Assembly (NCBI GenBank): GCA_913009315.1
Contig: CAJVZA010000066.1
Span: 1-10,551, forward strand
Direction of reading: 5' to 3'
DNA from: an uncultured Hippea sp.
GTDB taxonomy: Bacteria; Campylobacterota_A; Desulfurellia; JAADFJ01
Length of the DNA: 10,551 nucleotides
Positions 1 to 7,886 of this stretch are shown here, one piece after another. The notes under the pieces are model-generated. The model saw only the letters and a list, made by a program, of their open reading frames with translations, made no database searches and was not told the DNA's origin. The stretch's first letter is position 1; every line of letters begins with the position of its first letter. The position numbers and the translations under genes are program-made.

Positions 1-126
1 ATGAGGTTTCCCATATACTTCGTTAAACTTCTTTGAATTAACCCGTTAGTCCTTCAGAAGTTTGCCTTGTCTATAGAAAACCTCATAAAAAGCTGTGAAT
101 TTGCTTATTGTGCAGTGGTCTCATAA
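1..126 (+). pseudogene. 3' end of a decayed repeat element (copy 1), running off the left edge
   Basis: Reading rightwards in the frame that begins at base 1, there is a stop at 34-36 and then an open stretch of 29 codons ending in CEFAYCAVVS and TAA at 124-126. The last 30 bases (93-122) recur, with only transitions, at 8291-8320 and 10427-10456, both in the opposite orientation. All three copies give a C-E-x-x-Y-C-A-x-V-S ending followed by a stop. This looks like the 3' end of a mobile-element gene or the terminal repeat of that element. The end reads GGTCTCA, finishing in CA as many IS3-type ends do. The rest lies outside the window, so the family cannot be named. Positions 127-175, between this relic and livF, hold nothing I can recognise. 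Confidence 0.5.
93..122 (-). repeat. 30-bp dispersed repeat, copy 1
   Basis: Read on the minus strand it starts GAGACCACTGCACAATAAGC. It matches the copy at 10427-10456 at 27 of 30 positions and the copy at 8291-8320 at 26 of 30. This copy is in the opposite orientation to the other two, so copies 1 and 3 point outwards from the window interior. Confidence 0.8.
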
Positions 127-175
127 TCATTTTTTACAAGATCTGTTTTAGAAAGTCCTTTGCTCTATCGGTTTT

Positions 176-886
176 TTAACCCAAATATGCCTCTTTTATT
201 TTTTCATTATTCATGATTTCAGAAGGCTTTCCCTCGAATGTTACATTGCCGGTTGTCAAAAGATAACAATAATCTGCAATTGAAAGTGCCATTTTTGCAT
301 TCTGCTCAACAAGCAAAATAGTGATACCTTCCGATTTCAGAAGCTCTATCGTTTGAAACAGGCTTTTTATAAAAAGTGGAGCAAGTCCCAAAGAAGGCTC
401 GTCCAACAACAGTAGTTTCGGTTTTGACATCAAACCTCTTGCTATGGCGATCATCTGCTGTTCGCCTCCGGATAATGTTCCTGCTATCTGTTCCGATCGA
501 CTGTTTATTATAGGAAAAAGGGAGCATACCCACCTGTAGCTCTCCTGCACTTCATCTTTTCTGCGATATCGTAAATATGCTCCAAGCATAATATTGTCCT
601 TTACGCTCATAGTCTTGAAAAGTTGCCTGCCTTCAGGAATAGATACAATTCCGCTTTTCACAATCGAACTTGTATTCAGGTGCTTGATCTCATTACCGTT
701 GTAGCTTATTGTTCCGCGATATTTCACCAAACCGGAAATCGCTTTCATCAAAGTGCTTTTCCCTGCTCCGTTTGCTCCTATTATGCTGACCAAGGTTCCG
801 TTCATAATGCTCAGCGAGACACCTTTAAGTGCCAATATTCCACCATAATTGACCGATAGATTTTTTACATCTAATATCTTATCCAA
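176..886 (-). CDS. livF: Branched-chain amino acid-type ABC transporter ATPase LivF
   Basis: This is the second cytoplasmic ATPase of a HAAT-family (LivKHMGF) importer; it hydrolyses ATP to drive uptake. At 236 residues it has the usual LivF length. It shows Walker A GANGAGKST (37-45), the LivF-type IPEGRQLF (83-90), signature LSGGEQQ (138-144), Walker B LLLLDEPS (158-165), D-loop SLGLAP, and VEQN (193-196), where Gln replaces the usual switch His as is normal for LivF. The start is a TTG at 886-884 preceded six bases upstream by GAGG (893-896). The next ATG would cut into the nucleotide-binding domain. The gene overlaps the livG stop by 8 nt (TTGGATAA), which implies translational coupling. 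It is the last gene of the operon, and no clear rho-independent terminator follows. Family assignment is secure; the transported substrate is inferred from family only. Confidence 0.95.
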   Translation of the reverse strand: MDKILDVKNLSVNYGGILALKGVSLSIMNGTLVSIIGANGAGKSTLMKAISGLVKYRGTISYNGNEIKHLNTSSIVKSGIVSIPEGRQLFKTMSVKDNIMLGAYLRYRRKDEVQESYRWVCSLFPIINSRSEQIAGTLSGGEQQMIAIARGLMSKPKLLLLDEPSLGLAPLFIKSLFQTIELLKSEGITILLVEQNAKMALSIADYCYLLTTGNVTFEGKPSEIMNNEKIKEAYLG

Positions 887-1616
887 GGTAAGCCTCTATA
901 ACCCTTTTATCATTTTTGATTATTTCCGGAATGCCTTCCGCTATTTTTTCCCCATAATTAAGTACTGCTATTTCATCGGATATATTCATAACAAGTTTCA
1001 TATCGTGTTCAACAAGTATAATGGTTATTTCTCTTTCCTGAATTTTTTTTATAAGTTCGGAAAAATGGGCCGTCTCTTTATCGTTGAGTCCCCCTGCAGG
1101 TTCATCAAGAAGCAGAAGTTTTGGATCTGTCGCCAATGCACGCGCCACCTCAACCGACTTTTGCAGCCCTATAGGCAGAGAACCTGCGGCCTGACTTCTT
1201 GTTTCATACGCTCCTACAAAATCAAGTTCGGCATCGGCACGTTCGGCAATCTTTTTTTCTTCAATTTTAGTTTTTGGAAGCCTGAATCCGCTGCTGAAAA
1301 ATCCCGATTTTGTTCTACAATGTCTGCCGACCATCACATTTTCCCTTACACTCATCTGCTTAAAAAGTTTTACCGTTTGAAATGTTCTTCCTATGCCGAG
1401 CTGTGTCCTTTTGTATGAAGGCAAATCATTTATGATTTTATCTTCAAAGATTATCTTACCTTTGTTTGGGGACAATGCTCCGCTTATCACATTAAACAGT
1501 GTAGTTTTTCCTGCTCCGTTAGGCCCTATTATAGCCTTTATTTTGCCTTCCGGAATATGCATAGAAACATTGCTCAGCGACATCATCCCGCCGAAACTTT
1601 TCCAAATATTATCCAA
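879..1616 (-). CDS. livG: Branched-chain amino acid-type ABC transporter ATPase LivG
   Basis: First ATPase subunit of the Liv importer, pairing with LivF on the cytoplasmic face of LivH/LivM. Numbered from the TTG at 1616, it has Walker A GPNGAGKTT (31-39), Q-loop Gln80 in GRTFQ, a LivG-type degenerate signature SLPIGLQ (146-152), Walker B LLLLDEP (167-173) and switch His204 in VEHD. The start is uncertain. TTG 1616 is the only conventional codon that keeps most of the fold, but it lacks a ribosome site and lies 13 bases past the livM stop. The frame stays open upstream and encodes NKPILVLDN, which resembles normal LivG N-termini. An ATA at 1637-1635, eight bases after GGAG (1649-1646), would give a start overlapping livM by 8 nt. 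If used, the gene would be 879-1637. Function is secure and the N-terminus is not. Confidence 0.93.
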   Translation of the reverse strand: MDNIWKSFGGMMSLSNVSMHIPEGKIKAIIGPNGAGKTTLFNVISGALSPNKGKIIFEDKIINDLPSYKRTQLGIGRTFQTVKLFKQMSVRENVMVGRHCRTKSGFFSSGFRLPKTKIEEKKIAERADAELDFVGAYETRSQAAGSLPIGLQKSVEVARALATDPKLLLLDEPAGGLNDKETAHFSELIKKIQEREITIILVEHDMKLVMNISDEIAVLNYGEKIAEGIPEIIKNDKRVIEAYLG

Positions 1617-1629
1617 AACAAGTATAGGT

Positions 1630-2598
1630 TTATTTATTTTTATTACTCCATTTAATGATTTTTATTTTTAGATTTCTACATTCACCTGCGACTCCATTCG
1701 GGAGAAACATAAGCAGCAGAAGGAGAATGATACCGTAAACGAGTGTGGTAAGATCTCCGACAGAAGAGAGCCATTCCGAATCAAGAAATGTTATAAACCA
1801 AGTTCCAAAAAGTGTGCCTGGCAAACTTCCCAATCCTCCTACGATAATCATAATCAAAAACTTTACCGAAGGGAAAAATCCAAATGATGAAGGATCGATA
1901 AAATTGAAATAATAAGCGTACAATGAACCGGCGATAGATGCAAACAATGCGCTCAGAACAAATATCTTCAGCTTATATTGATACACTGCAACACCTGTTG
2001 CACTTGCAGCATCCTCATCATCCCTTATTGCTTTAAGTGCTCTTCCAACGCGCGATTTCATTATGTTGCGTGAATAGATAATTTCCAATAAAAGCACCGT
2101 ATATACAAGAAAATAATATTTTAGATCACTGTCGAAACTGAATCCGAATATAGAAATTCCCGGAATATCCGTTAAACCCGATGGACCGCCGGTAAGATAG
2201 CCCGCCTCTTTGAAAAAGATATAGATAATTATGCCGAAAGCCAGGGTTGCCATAGCAAGGTAATGCCCTTTTAATTTAAGTGACGGAAGTCCTATAAGAT
2301 AGGCGATTGTCGATGAAATCGCAGCTCCGGCAGCTAATGCAGCCCATGGATTTATTCCGAATTTCGTTGTCAATACTCCTGAACTGTACGCTCCAATACC
2401 GAAAAATGCGGCGTGTCCAAGAGATATTTGGCCTGCATAGCCGACAAGAAGCGTTAGGCCGACAGTTATCATGGAATAAATTCCAACCATTGTCATTATA
2501 TCTATATAGTAGCTTGTATTATCACTTGATGCTGCAATTACCGGAAAGACAGCTAAAAGGATTATTGCAGCAGCTGTTGCCGTTCTTTCTATCTTCAT
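1630..2598 (-). CDS. livM: Branched-chain amino acid-type ABC transporter permease LivM
   Basis: One of the two inner-membrane permeases (BPD_transp_2 family) forming the translocation path with LivH. The 322-residue protein is strongly hydrophobic, with about eight to ten likely membrane segments, the first at roughly 9-24. It contains the conserved GYAGQISLGHAAFFG (53-67), the cytoplasmic coupling loop GRALKAIRDDEDAASATG (185-202) that contacts the ATPases, and the late GGLGSLPGTLFG motif (254-265). The ATG at 2598 overlaps the livH stop as ATGA (4 nt), with a purine-rich GGAAAG just upstream, so translation is probably coupled to livH. Length and motif order are normal for LivM. Confidence 0.95.
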   Translation of the reverse strand: MKIERTATAAAIILLAVFPVIAASSDNTSYYIDIMTMVGIYSMITVGLTLLVGYAGQISLGHAAFFGIGAYSSGVLTTKFGINPWAALAAGAAISSTIAYLIGLPSLKLKGHYLAMATLAFGIIIYIFFKEAGYLTGGPSGLTDIPGISIFGFSFDSDLKYYFLVYTVLLLEIIYSRNIMKSRVGRALKAIRDDEDAASATGVAVYQYKLKIFVLSALFASIAGSLYAYYFNFIDPSSFGFFPSVKFLIMIIVGGLGSLPGTLFGTWFITFLDSEWLSSVGDLTTLVYGIILLLLLMFLPNGVAGECRNLKIKIIKWSNKNK

Positions 2599-3473
2599 TT
2601 CTTTCCGAACATCCCGCTCGGCTTTATAAACAGTATCAAAAGCAATATTGCCAGCGATGCGGCATCCTTATATCCGCTGCTTATAAGTCCTGCAAACAGT
2701 GATTCTGAGATACCGAGAATAAGACCTCCGACGATGGCTCCGCCAAAGCTTCCAAGACCGCCTATTATTGCAGCCGCAAATCCTTTGATTGTAAGCATTG
2801 GCCCTCTATCGTATTCCATAAGCAGCGATGGAGTAATGGCTGCTCCTGCAACTGCACCTATCAAAGCACTTATTGCAAACGAGAGCAGAATCATTTTTTT
2901 AACCGGAATTCCCATTAAAGACGCTGAAGTCGGATTATCCGAACATGCTTTCATTGCTTTTCCTGTTACCGTTTTATTAAAAAAATAGTTCATTACTACT
3001 ACTGTTACAGCTGAAATACCTATAACCCAGATATATTGAGGAAATATTGCGGCTCCGAATAAAAATATGGTTTTACTGCCGGTAAAATACGGCAGGCCGT
3101 AAGGATTTCTGCCCAAAATCAGCATTACAGAACCCTCAAGTATCAGCGAGATTGCCAATGTTATCAAAATAAGTGTAACCTGATTTGCATTTTTTAGCGG
3201 CCAGATAGCGATCCTTTCAAGCAGCGCGCCTACGATAAAGGCAAAAAGAACAGCCAGGATTACACTTATTGCCAGCGGGAGATGAAGAACCGTCAAGAAA
3301 AAAACGCTTGACATGCCTCCCAACATAACAAAATCACCCTGTGCAAGATTTATTATCTCAGTTGAATTGTATATTATATTAAATCCAAGTGCTACAAGAC
3401 CGTACACCGATCCAATGGTTATTCCCGTAATGATATACTGAAACAGCTGGGTACCAAAACCTATACTATCCAT
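2595..3473 (-). CDS. livH: Branched-chain amino acid-type ABC transporter permease LivH
   Basis: The other inner-membrane permease of the Liv importer, 292 residues, BPD_transp_2 family. Recognisable landmarks are the N-terminal GSVYGLVALGFNIIY (21-35), the conserved NLAQGDFVMLGG (42-53), the coupling loop GKAMKACSDNPTSASLMG (171-188) and IIGGLGSFGGAIVGG (236-250). The ATG at 3473 is preceded by AAGGA (3485-3489) with an 11-nt gap, slightly long but the only candidate. It follows livK by 62 nt containing a strong hairpin, so its expression relative to livK may be reduced at that point. It is coupled to livM by a 4-nt overlap. Confidence 0.95.
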   Translation of the reverse strand: MDSIGFGTQLFQYIITGITIGSVYGLVALGFNIIYNSTEIINLAQGDFVMLGGMSSVFFLTVLHLPLAISVILAVLFAFIVGALLERIAIWPLKNANQVTLILITLAISLILEGSVMLILGRNPYGLPYFTGSKTIFLFGAAIFPQYIWVIGISAVTVVVMNYFFNKTVTGKAMKACSDNPTSASLMGIPVKKMILLSFAISALIGAVAGAAITPSLLMEYDRGPMLTIKGFAAAIIGGLGSFGGAIVGGLILGISESLFAGLISSGYKDAASLAILLLILFIKPSGMFGKK

Positions 3474-3489
3474 AAATGTTATGTTCCTT
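3474..3489 (-). promoter_or_regulatory. livH ribosome binding region
   Basis: AAGGA on the minus strand (3485-3489) lies 11 nt before the livH ATG. The spacing is at the long end of what is usual. No other in-frame start with a better site is visible. Confidence 0.5.
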
Positions 3490-3508
3490 TATATTATTTT
3501 AAAAATGA

Positions 3509-3530
3509 GGACGGGGAGATCTCCCCGTCC
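3509..3530 (-). terminator. Perfect 22-bp palindrome between livK and livH (attenuator or mRNA-stabilising hairpin)
   Basis: Positions 3509-3530 read the same on both strands, centred on AGATCT with GGGG/CCCC flanks, so the RNA can fold into a very stable stem. On the operon transcript it begins five bases after the livK stop codon and is followed by TCATTTTTAAAATAAT, a broken T-run. This is the layout of a partial terminator or a 3' stabilising stem. Such a stem is commonly found after the binding-protein gene of ABC operons, where far more binding protein than membrane subunits is needed. The hairpin is seen directly; the regulatory role is inferred. Confidence 0.65.
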
Positions 3531-3535
3531 GGGTT

Positions 3536-4714
3536 TTATTTAGCAATCGCCCAATCACCGTTTTTAACTACAACCATTACAAATGCAGCTTCCGTCAGAC
3601 CGTTATGATCCGTTGGTGAGAAATTGAAGATCCCATGCATTCCAACATAGTTCTTCGTGTGCTCAATATAGCTTCTTATTTTTGCTTTATTCGGACCCAC
3701 AGCCTTAAGTGCATGTACAACAAGCATTAATGCATCGTAGGCATGTCCTCCGAATGACGAGATCGGTTTATGATATCGTTTTTCATAATTTCTGATATAT
3801 GCCATTATAGGCTTTTTCTGAGGATCACTTGCCGGAAGCAGTTTTCCAATATTTACTTTCCCGAGCGGCAGGTAAACACCCTCGGCAGCTCCTCCTGAAA
3901 GTTTTATATTTCTTCTGTCTCCAAATCCATGACTCTGAAAAAGCAGCATCTGTTTTGAAAGTCCAAGCTGTTTCCATTGTCTTGTTACGATGACCTGTGA
4001 CGGACCTATAGACCAATTGACAAGGGCCTGAGCATTTGTTCCCTTAATTTTTGTAAGCTGAACACTCATATCGGTATCTTTGGGTCCATATTTTTCATCG
4101 GCAATTATCTTTATGCCGAATTCGGGAGCGTATTTGATGAGTTGGGTTCTTCCGCTTGCACCAAAGCCTGTTGTTATGGTGATAATTGCAATTCTCGTTA
4201 TTCCTCTCTTTTTCATAAATCCGAATATCTTTTTAGCTGCAAGAGCGTTAGACTGAGGAGTTTTAAATACCCATTTTCTGGTTTTCCCGGTTTTTGGATT
4301 TATAATTATCCTATCACTTGCAGCAGCTGAAACAAGTGGAATTTTGTAACGTTTTGCAAGATCAACCACAGCAAGAGATATGCCTGAAAGCGAAGGCCCC
4401 AATACGGCAATCACATGATCCCTTTTTATAAGGCGTTCAACGTTAAGTCTTGCTTTTGTTGTGTTGCCCTCATCGTCATATATGATAACCTTAAGCGGAT
4501 GTCCGTTTATCCCGCCTTTTTCGTTAATCTCACTAACGAGAAGCCTGACTGTTTTAGCTTCCGGATCACCCAGAAATGAAGCCCGCCCGCTGATTGAAAA
4601 ATCTGCACCTAAAACATAAGTACTCTTTTTGCTGTATCCGTTTACGGCAATAAGCAGTACACTAAACAATGCTGCTGCCGCGATAAACAAACCGTTTCTA
4701 AAATTTTTTGACAT
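3536..4714 (-). CDS. livK: Periplasmic substrate-binding protein, Leu/Ile/Val-binding (LivK) family
   Basis: Secreted solute receptor (Peripla_BP_6, type I periplasmic-binding fold) delivering ligand to LivHMGF. The 392-residue precursor begins MSKNFRNGLF and has a hydrophobic signal segment (about 8-25) ending near VNGYS. There is no lipobox Cys, so it should be a free periplasmic protein rather than a lipoprotein. Family hallmarks are SGRASFLGDPE (42-52), NEKGGINGHPLKVIIYDDEG (64-83) and GPSLSGISLAVVDLA (106-120), followed by SAAASDR (129-135). The ATG at 4714 has AAGGGGG four bases upstream. It is first in the operon and closest to the promoter. Family members also bind short-chain amides, urea or aromatic acids, so leucine/isoleucine/valine is only the default guess. 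Confidence 0.92.
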   Translation of the reverse strand: MSKNFRNGLFIAAAALFSVLLIAVNGYSKKSTYVLGADFSISGRASFLGDPEAKTVRLLVSEINEKGGINGHPLKVIIYDDEGNTTKARLNVERLIKRDHVIAVLGPSLSGISLAVVDLAKRYKIPLVSAAASDRIIINPKTGKTRKWVFKTPQSNALAAKKIFGFMKKRGITRIAIITITTGFGASGRTQLIKYAPEFGIKIIADEKYGPKDTDMSVQLTKIKGTNAQALVNWSIGPSQVIVTRQWKQLGLSKQMLLFQSHGFGDRRNIKLSGGAAEGVYLPLGKVNIGKLLPASDPQKKPIMAYIRNYEKRYHKPISSFGGHAYDALMLVVHALKAVGPNKAKIRSYIEHTKNYVGMHGIFNFSPTDHNGLTEAAFVMVVVKNGDWAIAK

Positions 4715-4787
4715 AATACCCCCTTTTTTTATTTAGTTTTGCTGCATAAACCTAACCACAATTTGTACCCTGCGCACCCCCTAATTA

Positions 4788-4814
4788 ATTATAATCCCAA
4801 TAGTTTAATATCAA
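4788..4814 (-). promoter_or_regulatory. Possible second liv promoter
   Basis: On the minus strand a perfect TATAAT (4793-4788) follows TTGATA (4814-4809), but the spacer is only 15 bp. It would start transcription closer to livK than the stronger candidate upstream. The consensus -10 makes it worth listing; the short spacer keeps confidence low. Confidence 0.35.
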
Positions 4815-4823
4815 GACAATAAC

Positions 4824-4851
4824 ATTTTATATGTATAATTTTATCTGTCAA
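4824..4851 (-). promoter_or_regulatory. Sigma-70-type promoter of the liv operon
   Basis: On the minus strand a perfect TTGACA (4851-4846) is followed after 16 bp by TAAAAT (4829-4824) in an A+T-rich context. It is about 110 bp upstream of livK and faces it. No operator palindrome typical of a known regulator could be recognised nearby. Confidence 0.6.
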
Positions 4852-4984
4852 TAGTAATCCAAAATAGAGTTGAAAAAATTCTTAACGAAGCACTCTCATT
4901 AGCAACGTTTCTATATTAATGACTGGCAAACCTAAACATAAGTCAAGGGAGATATAAATCTGATCAGTTCTAACCGGCAAATAT

Positions 4985-5012
4985 TTGACAAAAGATGTAA
5001 AAATGATAAGTA
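4985..5012 (+). promoter_or_regulatory. Promoter for tRNA-Arg, possibly also reading into copA
   Basis: A perfect TTGACA (4985-4990) is followed after 16 bp by TAAGTA (5007-5012), which would place initiation a few bases before the tRNA 5' end at 5029. A TATGAT at 5013-5018 is too far away to pair with this -35. No second promoter is apparent between the tRNA and copA. Confidence 0.55.
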
Positions 5013-5028
5013 TATGATTGGTGTGGAT

Positions 5029-5105
5029 GCGCCTGTGGCTCAACTGGATAGAGCAGCGGACTTCGGATCCGCTGATTGGGGGTTCGAATCCCTCCAGGCG
5101 CACCA
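5029..5105 (+). tRNA. tRNA-Arg (anticodon TCG)
   Basis: A complete cloverleaf can be drawn by eye: acceptor GCGCCTG (5029-5035) pairs with CAGGCGC (5095-5101); D stem GCTC/GAGC; anticodon stem GCGGA/TCCGC around the loop CTTCGGA (5061-5067) with anticodon TCG at 5063-5065; T stem GGGGG/CCCTC (one G-T pair) around TTCGAAT (5083-5089). The discriminator is A (5102) and CCA (5103-5105) is encoded in the DNA. It decodes CGA and, by wobble, other CGN codons. The gene lies 43 nt before copA on the same strand with no hairpin-plus-T-run between them. Confidence 0.96.
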
Positions 5106-5136
5106 AAGAATAAAGATACATCATTAATAATGAATC

Positions 5137-5142
5137 AGGAGG
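5137..5142 (+). promoter_or_regulatory. Ribosome binding site deciding the copA start
   Basis: A perfect AGGAGG abuts an ATG at 5143 with no spacer, too close for initiation, and lies six bases before a second in-frame ATG at 5149. The second ATG is therefore the likely start, giving an N-terminus MAKDPVCGM. Confidence 0.8.
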
Positions 5143-5148
5143 ATGAAG

Positions 5149-7836
5149 ATGGCAAAAGACCCGGTATGCGGCATGGAAGTTGAATCACCATCTGAATATT
5201 CTGTAAAAACGAAGGGTGCAAAATATGATTTTTGTTCGGAAAAATGTAAAAATGATTTTCTATCCAACCCGGATAAATATATCAAACCGATAAATTCATC
5301 TGAAGCTACGTATAATATCAGCAGTAAAGGCATTGAAAAATTAGATATTCCGATAATCGGTATTCATTGCAGTTCCTGCATCCCCACGATAGAGAGCGAG
5401 ATTAAGAAACTTCCAGGTATTATTTTTGCGAAAGTTAATATAACTACTGAAAAGGCGCGAATAGAGTTCAACAGAAAAAAAGTCACTGCCGAAAGTATAA
5501 TCGGAGCCATCAAAAAGGCGGGTTATAAAACCGGTCAGTCAGATTTAAGCCTGGGAATTGTAGACATGTATTGCGCTTCGTGCGTTACGAAAATAGAAAA
5601 CGAATTAAAAAGTCTCCCGGGTATTCTTTCCGCCAGCGTAGACCTTGCCACAGAAAAAGCTTTTATTAAATACCTGCCTAATTTAGTCAATATAAAAGAA
5701 ATTAAAAATACCATTGAAAAACTTGGATATAAAACAATAGAGCCTGCCGGCGCAGAAAAACTCTCCTCTAAAAAAACACTTTCCGAAAAAGAAAAAACAG
5801 AAAAAGAACCGGTAGATGAAAATAAGTTGGCGAGAGAGAAAGAGTATAAAACTTTAATTAGAAAATTTATCTTTGCCGCGGTACTCAGTGTTCCATTTTT
5901 AATAATAAGCTACCCGGATTTCCTGGGACTGCCGGAAGCATTCAGACAAGGCGCTCCGACACTCCGTTATTTGTGGATCGCGATGAGCATTTTAAGTCTG
6001 CCGATTATGTTCTGGAGCGGTTCTCAATTTTACACGGGAGCATGGGCGGCATTTAAAAATCGTTCGGCTAATATGCATACGCTGATATCTACCGGTATAA
6101 GTGCGGCGTGGATATATTCTGCAACAGCTACATTCTTTCCGGAAATCTTTCCAAAAGCGGAACTCGCAAACCAGTTTTTTGATGCGATCGCCATAATAGT
6201 AGCTTTAGTCGTTCTGGGTATGGCGCTTGAAATCAGAGCCAAAGGAAAAAGCTCGGAAGCGATGAAAAAACTTATGGGACTGCAGGCGAAAACGGCAAGG
6301 GTCATCAGAAACGGACAGGAATCGGATATTCCGATTGAAGAGGTGGTTTTAGACGATATTATATTAGTCAGACCCGGAGAAAAAATCCCCGTGGACGGCG
6401 TGATTGTAGAAGGCTCCTCACTAATTGACGAAGCAATGATTACCGGTGAAGCGATACCCGTAGAAAAGCTAAAGAATGACGAAGTGATAGGAGCTACGAT
6501 AAATAAAACAGGATCGTTTAAATTCAAAGCCACGAAAGTAGGGAAGGACACCGCTCTTTCGCAAATCATCGGCATGGTTGAACAGGCGCAGAGCTCAAAA
6601 GCTCCCATACAAAAGATCGTTGACAGAGTAGCCGGCTATTTCGTCCCTGCGGTTATTATTATCGCTATTTTATCTTTTGTAGGCTGGTACGATTTTGGTC
6701 CGCAGCCTAATTTAATTTACGCTTTGATCGTCTTTGTTACCGTGCTGATAATCGCCTGCCCCTGTGCTCTCGGCATAGCTACCCCCGTCTCGCTGATGGT
6801 AGGCGTCGGCAAGGGAGCGGAAAACGGTATATTAATAAGAAACGGCAACGCCATGGAGACAGCGCAAAAGTTAAACACTGTTGTCCTGGATAAAACAGGA
6901 ACTATCACTGAAGGAAAACCTTTGCTTACCGATGTTATAACCACAGAAGATTTTAGTGAAAATGAAGTGTTGAGTTTGTCCGCCGGAGTTGAGAAAGCTT
7001 CCGAACATCCGCTGGGGGAAGCGATTATAAAAGGAGCCGCAGATAAATCTCTTACGCTGCATGAACCGAAAGAATTCAATGCGATTCCGGGTCAGGGCGT
7101 GGAGGCGGTTGTCGGAGAGAAAAAAATACTTTTAGGCAATATTAAACTGATGAAAAACCGTTCTGTTGAAACGGGCGATTTAGAAGAAAAAAGTAAAAAA
7201 TTGGCCGATGACGGCAAGACTCCGATGTTTATTGCTATTGACGGAAAAGCCGCTGGAATAGTTGCGGTCGCCGACGTTGTAAAACCCGATTCCAAAGCGG
7301 CTATCGCTAAATTAAAAAAAATGGGACTGGAAGTGGTAATGATAACCGGCGATAACAAAAGAACGGCAAAAGCAATAGCGAGACAAGTCAACATAGATCG
7401 GGTGTTTGCGGAAGTTTTGCCGCCGGAAAAGGCCTTCAACGTGCAGAAAATGCAGAATGAAGGCAAAATTGTGGCAATGGTGGGCGACGGACTTAACGAT
7501 GCGCCTGCTTTAGCTCAGGCCGATATAGGATTTGCGATAGGAGCCGGCACTGATGTAGCGATAGAAGCTTCCGATATTACCTTGATTAAAGGAAATCTGA
7601 AAAGCGTCCCTCTCGCTATTGAACTTTCCAGAGCTACAATGAAAAATATCAGACAGAATTTGTTCGGCGCATTTTTCTACAACGGACTTGGAATACCTGT
7701 GGCGGCGGGACTTCTTTATCCCTTTTTCGGCATTTTACTGTCACCGATAATCGCCGGAGCCGCGATGGCTTTCAGCTCGGTTACGGTAGTTTCAAACTCA
7801 AACCGTTTGAGAAGATTTAAGCCGAAATCAGACTGA
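5149..7836 (+). CDS. copA: Copper-translocating P1B-type ATPase CopA with N-terminal YHS domain and two HMA domains
   Basis: Inner-membrane ATPase that exports Cu+ from the cytoplasm. The 895-residue order is: YHS domain (about 1-44; Cys7, Cys29, Cys33); first heavy-metal-associated domain (about 67-130; CSSC, Cys74/Cys77); second (about 135-200; CASC, Cys142/Cys145); a Lys/Glu-rich linker; then the ATPase core. The core has TGEA (432-435), the transmembrane metal site CPC (537-539), phosphorylation site Asp581 in DKTGT, the His620-Pro621 nucleotide motif of P1B pumps, MITGDN and hinge GDGLND (779-784). The last two helices carry [14 protein letters not shown] and [14 protein letters not shown], matching the YN and MxxSS copper signatures of subtype 1B-1. 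It is longer than a minimal CopA because of the YHS module. A cupredoxin gene follows 50 nt downstream. No CsoR, CueR or CopY-like regulator or CopZ gene is in the window. Confidence 0.95.
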   Translation: MAKDPVCGMEVESPSEYSVKTKGAKYDFCSEKCKNDFLSNPDKYIKPINSSEATYNISSKGIEKLDIPIIGIHCSSCIPTIESEIKKLPGIIFAKVNITTEKARIEFNRKKVTAESIIGAIKKAGYKTGQSDLSLGIVDMYCASCVTKIENELKSLPGILSASVDLATEKAFIKYLPNLVNIKEIKNTIEKLGYKTIEPAGAEKLSSKKTLSEKEKTEKEPVDENKLAREKEYKTLIRKFIFAAVLSVPFLIISYPDFLGLPEAFRQGAPTLRYLWIAMSILSLPIMFWSGSQFYTGAWAAFKNRSANMHTLISTGISAAWIYSATATFFPEIFPKAELANQFFDAIAIIVALVVLGMALEIRAKGKSSEAMKKLMGLQAKTARVIRNGQESDIPIEEVVLDDIILVRPGEKIPVDGVIVEGSSLIDEAMITGEAIPVEKLKNDEVIGATINKTGSFKFKATKVGKDTALSQIIGMVEQAQSSKAPIQKIVDRVAGYFVPAVIIIAILSFVGWYDFGPQPNLIYALIVFVTVLIIACPCALGIATPVSLMVGVGKGAENGILIRNGNAMETAQKLNTVVLDKTGTITEGKPLLTDVITTEDFSENEVLSLSAGVEKASEHPLGEAIIKGAADKSLTLHEPKEFNAIPGQGVEAVVGEKKILLGNIKLMKNRSVETGDLEEKSKKLADDGKTPMFIAIDGKAAGIVAVADVVKPDSKAAIAKLKKMGLEVVMITGDNKRTAKAIARQVNIDRVFAEVLPPEKAFNVQKMQNEGKIVAMVGDGLNDAPALAQADIGFAIGAGTDVAIEASDITLIKGNLKSVPLAIELSRATMKNIRQNLFGAFFYNGLGIPVAAGLLYPFFGILLSPIIAGAAMAFSSVTVVSNSNRLRRFKPKSD

Positions 7837-7870
7837 AGTAGAAAGATATCGCACAAACTTTATTTATAGA

Positions 7871-7878
7871 AGGGAGGT
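7871..7878 (+). promoter_or_regulatory. Ribosome binding site of the cupredoxin gene
   Basis: AGGGAGGT lies eight bases before the ATG at 7887 in the short copA-cupredoxin gap. The strong site, and the absence of any terminator or convincing promoter in the 50-nt gap, favour co-transcription with copA. Confidence 0.75.
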
Positions 7879-7886
7879 AAACAAAT

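Larger units (their letters stand above)
4715..5028. other. Divergent intergenic region between livK and tRNA-Arg
   Basis: This 314-bp stretch without a protein gene separates the leftward liv operon from the rightward tRNA/copA unit. It holds the livK ribosome site (AAGGGGG), two candidate liv promoters and one tRNA promoter. The middle part, 4855-4980, shows no open frame, hairpin or repeat I could support. Confidence 0.7.

Noticed and set aside
4882-5124. Antisense open frame across the tRNA (contains RLEGFEPPISGSEVRC)
   Set aside because: This is the classic false protein produced by the complement of a tRNA gene; the tRNA cloverleaf explains the region.
5143-5151. ATG at 5143 as the copA start
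   Set aside because: It touches AGGAGG with no spacer; the ATG at 5149 has ideal spacing and gives the normal YHS N-terminus.
6030-7466. Several long minus-strand open frames within copA
   Set aside because: They lie wholly antisense to a full-length, motif-complete copA and have low-complexity Ser/Ala/Ile-rich translations with no domain features.
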